Shown here: piece after piece, positions 56,454 to 64,000 of the stretch
Position numbering within the stretch: the first letter of the stretch is position 1
Layout of the letters: every line of letters starts with the position of its first letter
Assembly (NCBI GenBank): GCA_029216955.1
Contig: JANAVB010006999.1
Location: forward strand, 1,908,431-1,972,430
Length of the DNA: 64,000 bases
Reading direction: 5' to 3'
Origin: Iris pallida
Lineage: Eukaryota > Streptophyta > Magnoliopsida > Asparagales > Iridaceae
Translations under genes and position numbers: made by a program
Notes under the pieces: model-generated
The model's input: the letters and a program-made list of their open reading frames with translations, nothing else
What the model was told of the DNA's origin: nothing
Database searches by the model: none

Positions 56454-58669
56454 TGTTTGCCATTAAAATTGTGTTATTACAAATTTCAGTATAAACAGAA
56501 CAGTATTATAATGTAGGACTTAGATGTAGTCCTAGAAGTACACTTTTGTTTATCTGGGTCCTTTATGCCGATGGAGCGAGTGGTAATGCGTTGACTCCGT
56601 TGACGATCTGGCGACGGTTCTCGGTTCTCTGAAGGTCTGGATTGCTCTGGGTGTTGGAGCTTGCTGAGAGGAGGAAGACGTTGAGTGTCTGTATCTGCCT
56701 CTCTGTGTATGCTCGCAGGTCTGCCTCTATATATGTATGTCGGTGCTTGTCTGATGTGTGTGAAAGAAGGAAATAATCCCTCTATTTATAGTCTTGCAGG
56801 TTGGCTGCTCATGCGCGTATATGTAGGATGCGCCTGTTTGTGGGGATGCCACGTGGTGGTTGCTGATGGAGGCACATGGATGATATGCTCTATTTGAAGA
56901 GTTGAACCCTTCCTATTGCCTTTGTGGGCTGCGGCTGAGCTGACACGTAGCAATGGAGAGGATCTTTCAGTTGCTGAGATCTTTGGGTGATTAGCACCCC
57001 TTCATAGGCTGAATCAAGTCAAAGGACACGTGTCGTAGGTCCATGGCTCGAAGATCTCGAATTTGGTAGGGAGTGATCTGATAGGATGCGCCTGGCACTA
57101 GGCGCATAATGAGACTTTGGCTCGTAACCTTTAGGAGTCACGAACCAGTCGGGGCGCAAGGCTTTTGAGGTGCATGCGTGGCTTCAATAGTGACTTTGAC
57201 TTCTGTCTTTAGGGATCAGAGAAAAAGTCTGAGGTGCATGGCTTTTGAGGCGCATGCAGAGATTTGTGAGAAAGCTGACATTAGTGACGCTTCATCTTCT
57301 GAGAAAGCTGTCAACTGTTCAGTCCTCGGGGGACGTGCTGTCAACTTTGTCGGTCTTCAGCATTTAATATTCTTTGACGGGTGATGGGCTGCTGAGTGGG
57401 CACATCGATCGGCGTTCTACTAGGCACTGGGGGACGCATGGGGGCGCATCCTCGTAAGGCGCTTGGTGTTGAGGGGCGCATCTCTATGATGCGCGGTCTG
57501 ACCGGCGCATCCGTTTTCTATTGGCCCGACTGTTACGTTCTTCGAGTGCTTTTAAATAGCCATTTTTGACTTGGCTGAATTTGAAGCGTCAGGTTCATCA
57601 CCATTTAATACAAATTCATTGCACAGGATTCGGAGAGCCATCCATTTGGCACATGGGTTTGATTTGCCCGGCCTATAAATAGTGGCATGGAGAGGGTTTG
57701 CTTCTCGTTCTCTCACGTCCTCCCGAAATGAACTTGTTTGTCCGAGCGCATTCTGTTGACGAGATGCTCCCGAAGGTGAAGATGCGACGCATTATCTTTA
57801 TTGATGCACTTGAAGGTAACTGTTACATCCAAAAGTTGGAGTCGAGGGCTTCTGAGGCAGGCAGAAGGTGCCTGTTGCATCCAAAGATCGGGATGCTCGA
57901 GCCTCATCTCCGTTATGCTGGAAGAACTGCAGATCGGAATTACGGTGTTGCAGCTTTGGAGGCTCTTTATTCTGTCAGAGTGGGTGTTGCCCATTCTGGT
58001 TGTGTTGAAAGCTGCTCCTTTAGCCGTGTTTCGATTGCGGTCTTCCTTGGTCTTTGGAGGCTCTTTTGAAGCCTCCTTTAGCCACAGGTTGATTTGCAGT
58101 ACTCTCCTCTTCTTTGGGTTGGAGAGCTCCTCCTCCAGCTAGGAGTTGATTGCCCACCCTACATTCTGCTCAGTAAGTCGAAGTCATATACTAAGACTTC
58201 ACGATGCACATAACTGAGACTCTCGAAGAGCCGTGCCTGACTGGAGGATGCGCCTAACTAAGACGTTGAAGGATGGGCGTGACTGAGACGCTGAAGGAAT
58301 GCACATAACTGAGGATGCACATAATTTAGCTGCTGAAGGGATGCGCCTAGCTGAGAGCGTATGGCGAGATGCGCCTGGCTGAGAGCGCATGGCGAGATGC
58401 GCCTGTTTGAGAGCGCATGGCGAGATGTGCCTGTTTGAGAGCGCATGGTGGTTGCTGCGCCTAGCTGTAGACTTAGGATCTTTTCTTTGTAGAAATTCTC
58501 CTTTGTACAGCTCTTTTTTAGACATATAATAGACTTTTATATGAAATAAAAATCCTCTTTTAATGTCTATATTTTTGCTTTGCTGTGCCAAGTACTTCAT
58601 CTGAGCTCCCTGGCGCATGTGATGTTTAGGCGCATAGGATTTCTGGTCCTGAAATTCCATGCTTCTACA
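56454..58669 (-). repeat. Tat-like 5' LTR (LTR C)
   Basis: TGTTTGCC to TTCTACA on the plus strand; on the minus strand it is the 5' LTR. Together with LTR A it carries the target duplication. The sense TATA is at 56791-56782, the antisense TATA at 57674-57680, and the 28-bp GCGCATGG array at about 58340-58455. Confidence 0.93.
57728..58069 (+). other. Antisense ORF in LTR C
   Basis: Open for 113 codons from MNLFVRAHSVDEML. It agrees with the LTR A ORF along nearly its whole length, including the C-terminal VGVAHSGCVESCSFSRVSIA. Plus-strand TATA 54 bp upstream. Unknown function. Confidence 0.3.
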
Positions 58670-58674
58670 GAGTC

Positions 58675-59791
58675 ATCTACAAGAATCACTTACAAGCATC
58701 ATTATGTTTTGGTTAGACTTGTTCTCGATTTACGTGTCGGATTATGGATTTCACTTGTACTTGTCGGACGAAAAAATACTTGAGTAGATGTGTAAATATT
58801 TCCAAAATACAAGAATCTCCACAGTGAAGCATACAAGAAGAATAGCCATCCACACTCGGCCAGGTGTGAGATGTGCCGGATTTACCTATAGTCGTTTACA
58901 TGTCGATCTCAGTATTTTAAAGCACACTTGGGTATTGTCTAGACTCATACTCGAATCATACAAGAATCATTGACAATAATTATCTTACAAGAATCATTGA
59001 CAATAATTACCTTACTCGACTCATGGATTAGAATCACTTACTGGACTCATCTCGTACTAGAATCACACTTGTCTTACATTGTATTGTCTGGACTTATATC
59101 ATCATTACTCTAGTTCAGCTAGTTTTTATATACAGTCTTCATTACCATGTTCTTCTGTTTTTTTCAGCTTTACTTTCTTTGTTCTAACTGTCGTTCTATT
59201 TTCCATTAACTGTCTAAACTTGCCATGTTCCTCAATATAACTGTCTATAACTGCTTTATAGTCTTTGTCATTTACTTGGAATTTTTAGATAGTTGTGCTC
59301 GTTCCTGTCCTGACTGGACCTGTTAAAAATATTACAGATGGTTGCCCTGAGCATACTTGCCCTACTTGCTTGGGATCCGGAGACGGTATAGCTACCTTGG
59401 ACCTCGACAGTCAGGAGAGATCGAGAGATTAGTTTAGTATACTTGTTTTAGACTTTTATATTGAACTTATATTGTAATAAGTTGAGATCTTGACTTTTTT
59501 TTGAGATTGTTTGAGATATTATTATTTTAGTAGTTTATTAGATTTGTTGTTGTTTTGGAGTTAGTATATCTTTTATGATTCTGTGTTATTATATCGTACT
59601 TAGAATGTGATTGAGTATTATCATATCTTATACTTTTTCTCCGTTTGGAGTTGAGTTTTGACAAGTATATTATATATTTGCGTGAGTTGTTGTTTAGATA
59701 GTAACCTTGTACAACGTTCCACCGTCGATTCTGCAGCGTAGGCTGGGCGCTGTTACGCACTGTGCCCTTACACAGGGTGCTAGTCATGACA
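58675..59791 (+). repeat. 3' LTR of LARD-2, second part
   Basis: It continues from 27421 after the Tat-like insertion and aligns with about 13826-14946. It contains the AAGAATCA-rich stretch, the acceptor-like segment (59313-59338) and the end block GTTCCACCGTCG to CATGACA. Confidence 0.92.
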
Positions 59792-61325
59792 GAAATCATT
59801 ACGTATGGAGTACTTGCCTCATATCCAGTTGCAAAAGCTGCTCCTAGTCCAACCTATAAATATAAGACTTCCATTATTTGTAATAATTTGATTAATCCAT
59901 CTTTAACCAAAGCATTCTTTTCCCCTAATTCTTCTAGCGTTCTCTGATCAAACCTCTCGATCATGCCCTTCCTCTCATAATTCTTGTGACTCTCCAGTTC
60001 GGAGAATTCTCTATTTGGATCTCTCTCCAAATCTTTTCCTTACTGATCTCTCTATAGATCTAAACCTAAATCTACAAAGGGTTTTGATCATAGCCCTTAT
60101 TCTCCGACAGAGGTTAGAGAGCTCAATGATTTCCCAGATCTGTGCTTGAAGAAGAGGTATATCTCCTTTTCACTTATTTTTTCAAAGTTAGGTTTCTATT
60201 TACTAACATTTCTTGTGTGGTAAGTTCTAATTTTGTTTTAGATTAGTTTTTTTCCTTTTATAATTTTACTTCTAATACTGTGATGCCTTTGGTTTTGAGT
60301 TTTTTTGTATGTTGTTTAAATTTTGAAGTGAAAAGAAGATCACATCTTCCCTGTAATTATATTTTTGTAATTTTATTTCTAATACTGTAATTTTCAATTA
60401 GTGTTACTTGCTTACTGTAATTTTCTAATATTGTAATTTTATTACTCACTGGTCTTGCTCATTAGTGTGATCTTCTTTTCACTTCAAAATTACTCATTAG
60501 TGTTACTTGCTTCTTGTTATTTTCAATTACTTACTGGTTCTTTGTTACTTTCTATACCATGAATATCAAACTTGACATATTCTCGATGAAAATAATTTGA
60601 TAATTAACATTCTAGTTTGATATTAGCCTTTAGGTTAAGCATATCTATGTGTTTACTATTTTTTCAGTTGTTAGTAAATAACTCCCTTCGATACGTATTG
60701 CCATGTTCAGATCACTACTGAGTCACCAGTTATTTACTTAGTTGGTGGAATTTACTAACATGGTTAGGCAAAGATATATGTTTAATTAGGCTACTCAATA
60801 GATGCCACATATTGTTTGGTGAATTTAAAATGTATGCTATATGCCTACTATTTGTGTTAAAAATTATAATGGAACTCACTATTGTTTTCATTGATTCATT
60901 ATTGTAGATTCATCATTGGATATTCTTTGGTTTGGTTTCCTGTGACTTTTCCCATGTTTTATTTTTGCAAATTCATCATTGGATATTCTTAGTTGTAGTG
61001 TTCTATAATTGATTCTATATTGCTATTCTCTCTCAACACTCCGAGTATCTGACTCACATAGACAATGTAAGTTATTTTTATAATATATTTTAATTTTACA
61101 TTTCAATCTTCTATTTCTATGTAGGAAATTTGCTTGAATTGCTTACTAGTTTATAAATTATACTACCTGCATGATGCTTCTTGTGGATAAATTCTGCCAG
61201 TTTGGTGTGAGATGTGCAGTCTAGATACATCACTACATTCTCTTCTATAGAATCTATACAATGTCTGGATATAGATTGTGATACTGCTTGTCTTGTATGT
61301 CTGCTAGATTTATTCTGTCGTGCAT
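59792..61325 (+). other. AT-rich flank with promoter- and leader-like sequence
   Basis: No coding region is recognised. A TATA-like CCTATAAATATAAG lies at about 59854, followed by CT-rich leader-like sequence (59940-60150) and a donor-like GAAGAG/GTATATC near 60158. T-rich intron-like sequence then runs to about 61300. It could be the 5' end of a host transcript disrupted by LARD-2 or an old repeat. Confidence 0.3.
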
Positions 61326-61326
61326 T

Positions 61327-61544
61327 GGCGAGGCATTTGTAGTAGCCAGTGGTGTGGCACTTGTTGTAGCCAGTGGTGTGGCACTTGTTGCAGCCAATGG
61401 CATGACACTTGTTGTAGCCAGTGGCAAGGTACTTGATTCATATTTTCGTTTAATATTCATAAATTTTAGTAAAAAAAATTGTAAGAATGGGTGATGATTA
61501 TTTGGCGCTTGTTGCAGCTAGTGGCGTGGCACTTGTTGCAGCCA
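61327..61544. repeat. 24-bp minisatellite (two clusters)
   Basis: At 61327-61436 about four and a half copies of GCCAGTGGTGTGGCACTTGT (then TGTA) stand in tandem. About one and a half to two further copies are at 61502-61544 after a 65-bp gap. Because 24 is a multiple of three, the array is open in some frames (VASGVALV repeats), but the frame is short and not evidence of a gene. Confidence 0.85.
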
Positions 61545-61985
61545 TTCTGAGCCTCTTTTTAGTTATTTTATATAATGCAGGTTTGACTTGAGGCTAGAAT
61601 TGGATATTGGCTTAGTTTGTGCAATGCAAGAGCCATGAGATTATAATTTGTATACTTGTAAATTCCAAATTATATTTTTGTAAGTTATTTATCTGGAGCT
61701 ATGTATCTGGGGATTGCTATGTAACATGGAGATTAGGTATTCTGGAGAATGCTACATATCTCGAGATTTGTATAAATTCAAATTTACATATTGTTATATG
61801 GATTTGTAACTGGCAGCAAATTCAAAAAATTTCTTTGAATGTGCTGCCAGTAAATTTGATTGTTCTGGATATAATGGAGTTTAGGGATTCTGGATCTTGT
61901 TACTGCAAGTAAATTGTGTATACTGTTATCAGGATTTGTAATGTATCTGGATTTGATTGTGGCAGTAACTAATTGTTTATATTAT
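61545..61985. other. No feature recognised
   Basis: AT-rich sequence with an acceptor-like ATAATGCAG/GTTTGACTTG near 61578. The only open frame (61619-61912) has no recognisable content. Confidence 0.4.
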
Positions 61986-61987
61986 TT

Positions 61988-62195
61988 TGTTATATTGTGG
62001 AAACCTGACCCGACCCAGTGGCCCATTAAACCCAATTAACCGAAAACTGAACCATTTTATTTCGGTTCGTTTTGCCTCGGTTTGGTTGGAAACGACTCGG
62101 TTTTCGATTTTACAATTATGATTTACGGTTCATGTCGGTTTTCTGAAAAATGATTCGATTCAAACCGAACCGAACCGATGCTCACCCCTAGTCTT
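61988..62195. repeat. CGGTTCGGTTT-rich sequence, probable transposon terminus
   Basis: Repeated CGGTT(C/T)GGTT and AACCGAACCG words end at GATGCTCACCCCTA. Sequence of this kind next to (C)TAGGGGTGAGC is common at the ends of plant hAT-like elements. The other end was not found, so the call is tentative. Confidence 0.35.
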
Positions 62196-62390
62196 ATCAC
62201 AATTCCATTAAATTATTAGACTCAATATATCTAAGCCTATTAAATATTCTTACATGCAAGGCCAACTGTCTAATTATATAACTTATTTTATTTATGTTAA
62301 AAATCCCAATACCGGTTAAGGCCCAAAGGTTGTTAATCTGATAAAGAGGTCAAAGACAACCTAAAGCCCAGTAAAACTGAATTAATTTTC

Positions 62391-62683
62391 AAATTGTTTA
62401 TAATATTAGTTTTAAAACCCTACCCCATTTTTTTTATTACTCACATTCTTCCCAATTTATTCCAACAACCTTTAATGGCCAAAGATCACCCTTAAAGTCC
62501 GAAGTAACCAAGTTACTATTTGGGATAGTTTAGTAAATGCCCTAACTATAAATATATAAACTAGCATATACCATCACTTATTTAAAAAACTAGCAAATGT
62601 TCCATTATGAGTAAAATAATCAAAGTTTTGGTTAAATATTGGGAGTATATCTTAAATTTTAAAACTAATATTATAAACAATTT
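62391..62683. repeat. 27-bp perfect inverted repeat
   Basis: 62391-62417 and 62657-62683 are perfect reverse complements with a core TTTATAATATTAGTTTTAAA. The second arm lies inside the MITE at 62522-62783 and the first lies outside it. Confidence 0.85.
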
Positions 62684-62783
62684 TTTTATAAACAAAATGA
62701 GAGCATTTGCTATTTTTTTTAATGTAAATGGAGATATATGCTAGTTTCTATATTTGTAATGGTGGTATTTGCTAAAATATCCC
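62522..62783. mobile_element. MULE-type MITE (262 bp)
   Basis: The termini are inverted repeats: GGGATAGTTTAGTAAATGCC on the left and the complement of GGTATTTGCTAAAATATCCC on the right. The inverted similarity extends about 50 bp in (ACTAGCATATA with TATATGCTAGT). The flanks TTACTATTT (62513-62521) and TTACTAATT (62784-62792) form a 9-bp target duplication with one change, as made by Mutator-like transposases. It has no coding capacity. Confidence 0.8.
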
Positions 62784-62963
62784 TTACTAATTTCTATCCA
62801 TGTTGAGCCCTATTTGTATTAAATTTGAAGCTCAAAGCCCATCTAGCCCTCTTAAATAAGTCCACCTATAGAACTAAACTTCTTCTTCTTTTAGTCCACA
62901 GAAGTTTGGTGATAACTAAGCTTAAGGTCTTTCTTTAAATCTAGAGAAATTTTCTCCCACTTA

Positions 62964-63272
62964 TTTTACCATAATTTAAGGTGCACAATAATTTATGAAA
63001 TCTTCCACTTTTGATGAAAACCGTCAAGGACTAACAGGTACTGTTTTGACATACATAAATAAAAAAGAAGTTTTGAGTTACACCCCACTTATTATACCAT
63101 AATTCATGGCGCACCCACTTATTTAAGGGTATTTTGGTCATAATTCAAGGTGCACCCCACTTAAATAGGAGGTCGAAGGAGTTGACTGTTAGTTATTAGC
63201 GATTTTCAGTAAAAGTGGAGGATTTTATATATTATGGTAATTCGGTAGAGCGTATCTTGAATTATGGTAAAA
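62964..63272. mobile_element. Foldback/MITE-like inverted-repeat element
   Basis: The outer arms are TTTTACCATAATTTAAGG and TTGAATTATGGTAAAA. A second pair of arms holds AATCTTCCACTTTTGATGAA and its near complement TTTCAGTAAAAGTGGAGGAT, with ACTAACAG and CTGTTAGT. The centre contains direct copies of CACCCCACTTATT and ATAATTCA(T/A)GG. The target duplication is unclear. It is non-coding. Confidence 0.6.
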
Positions 63273-63560
63273 CACGTAGTTGACAACTCAAATGTTCTCT
63301 TAAACCTATTATGTATGACTCCTAAAGGCCCAATATTCACAATATAATAATTGATTTTATTTAACTACTCAACCAAAGTCTAACCGAAAACCCATAATCC
63401 CGAAACTTATTAATAGCCAAGTTTCTTTTATGTTTATGTATACTAAGGGTCTGCTTAGATTGAAGGGAAACAAGTAGAGTTAAGTAGGGTTAAGTGAAGG
63501 GGAGCTAATTAATGAGGGGGAGTAGAGTCAATACAGATAACCATTTTTGGATTGGAGGAA
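63273..63560. other. Intergenic sequence with possible DNA-transposon end
   Basis: From about 63448, GGGTCTGCTTAGATTG resembles common plant MITE termini, and ATTTTTGGATTGGAGG at 63544 looks like a related internal or opposite segment just before the CACTA end. No ORF. Confidence 0.3.
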
Positions 63561-63563
63561 GAT

Positions 63564-64000
63564 CACTACAACAGATAGGGGATACGATAGTGTGCTCAGA
63601 ACGCTGTAGAATGCCTATTATAGCGTATTCTGTCCGCTATAAATGCCTCCGCTATAATTGCCCCATGTACAAGAACGCTATAAAGTTATAGCGTTCATGA
63701 ACGCTATTGATGGATTATAGCGTTCCATGGCGCTATAGACAGGTTATAGCATTTAAGAACGCTATACCAGCGTTATAGCATTTAAGAACGCAATAGGAAA
63801 GTAATAGCATTCATGAACGCTATTGAGTTACTATAGCATCCATGAACGCTATAAACTTGTTATAGCAGTGACAAATGCTATAGAGTTTACATAGCATTTA
63901 CGAACGCTATAGTTTCTTAATAACGTTTGTTAACGCTATAAGTTATTTATGGCGTTCGTGAGTAAAAGAAGTCAGTAATTAAATAACATTTTCATATCTG
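63564..64000. mobile_element. CACTA (En/Spm) transposon terminus, continues off window
   Basis: It begins CACTACAACAGATAGGGG, the CACTA signature. The next 400 bp are packed with subterminal copies of the palindrome-like motif ATAGCGTTCATGAACGCTAT in both orientations (more than a dozen GAACGCTAT or ATAGCGTT half-sites). These are the expected transposase-binding repeats of this superfamily. The other end and any transposase gene are outside the window. Confidence 0.88.

Larger units (their letters stand above)
27422..58669 (-). mobile_element. Tat-lineage Ty3/gypsy element, minus strand, with antisense gene and nested Tekay
   Basis: The outer LTRs are A (27422-29520) and C (56454-58669). 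The target duplication is GAATC (27417-27421) and GAGTC (58670-58674), one change. The uninterrupted target is visible at about 13820 in the other LARD-2 LTR. On the minus strand the order is LTR C, a short duplicated internal start, LTR B, pre-gag ORF, gag, protease, linker, RT, RNase H, a second archaeal-type RNase H, integrase, a hairpin cluster, an antisense gene, polypurine tract, LTR A. Two RNase H domains and extra ORFs place it in the Tat lineage (Ogre/Retand group). Without the Tekay insertion it is about 20.8 kb. All coding parts are broken. Confidence 0.92.
10470..59791 (+). mobile_element. LARD-2: large non-autonomous gypsy derivative hosting nested insertions
   Basis: The 5' LTR is 10470-14946. 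The 3' LTR is 24093-27421, continued at 58675-59791. Flanking bases are GAAAA (10465-10469) and GAAAT (59792-59796), a 5-bp target duplication with one change. With the SIRE, Tat-like and Tekay insertions removed, the element has about 4.45-4.48-kb LTRs and only about 1 kb of internal sequence with no coding capacity, which is the definition of a LARD. Both LTRs start TATAAC rather than TGTAAC and end GTGACA or ATGACA. Orientation follows from the polypurine block at 24059-24092. Confidence 0.88.

Noticed and set aside
61254..61494. Repeat-bearing ORFs on both strands over the 24-bp minisatellite
   Set aside because: They are open only because the unit length is a multiple of three. No start context or flanking coding signal.

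Overview
This is plant nuclear DNA made almost entirely of nested LTR retrotransposons; I see no intact host protein gene. The assignment to a seed plant with a large, repeat-rich genome rests on the lineages present: a SIRE-type copia element, a Tekay-type chromovirus with a chromodomain, a Tat-lineage gypsy element with two RNase H domains, and large non-autonomous gypsy derivatives (LARDs). Plant-type TATA boxes, a MULE-like MITE with 9-bp target duplication and a CACTA terminus agree. The species cannot be read from the window.

Layout. (1) 1-9569: LARD-1, whose left end is off the window. Its 5' LTR carries a complete solo LTR (787-4691, target duplication CCTTA). Its 3' LTR is 5755-9569. 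Both LTRs hold a minisatellite built on CTGCGAGTCCACACTAGGGA. LARD-1 sits in the gag of a decayed minus-strand copia element whose 217-bp LTR is at 9943-10159. (2) 10470-59791: LARD-2, with LTRs of about 4.45-4.48 kb and only about 1 kb of non-coding internal sequence. Its internal region is split by a SIRE element (15540-23658, duplication GATGG). Its 3' LTR is split by a 31-kb minus-strand Tat-like element (27422-58669, duplication GAATC/GAGTC). (3) The Tat-like element is split inside its protease by a Tekay chromovirus (39659-50127, duplication GTGTA). (4) 59792-64000: AT-rich sequence with a 24-bp minisatellite, two MITE-like inverted-repeat elements and the start of a CACTA transposon at the right edge.

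The most unusual part is the Tat-like element. On its antisense (+) strand, between integrase and 3' LTR, lies a decayed intron-containing gene with its own TATA box and AATAAA signal. It encodes a plant-mobile-domain-like region and a coiled-coil tail. Between the end of pol (35071) and the convergent end of this gene (about 34500) are five stem-loops. They share a nearly constant 20-nt loop (TCAGAGGTRATGTGGACGTG), while the stem sequences are unrelated yet self-complementary. The element also has three LTRs instead of two, a long pre-gag ORF that starts inside the LTR and reads through the primer-binding site, and a GCGCATG motif spread through LTRs, intron and coding sequence.

The two LARDs and the Tekay chromovirus share a 17-bp block just inside the 5' LTR (GGTGGYCCATGCAGGTC) and the polypurine block at the 3' LTR, as expected if the LARDs are mobilised in trans by Tekay-type machinery. 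All coding elements are dead. Many in-frame stops fit C-to-T change of CAG, CAA, CGA or TGG codons, the pattern of decay in methylated DNA.
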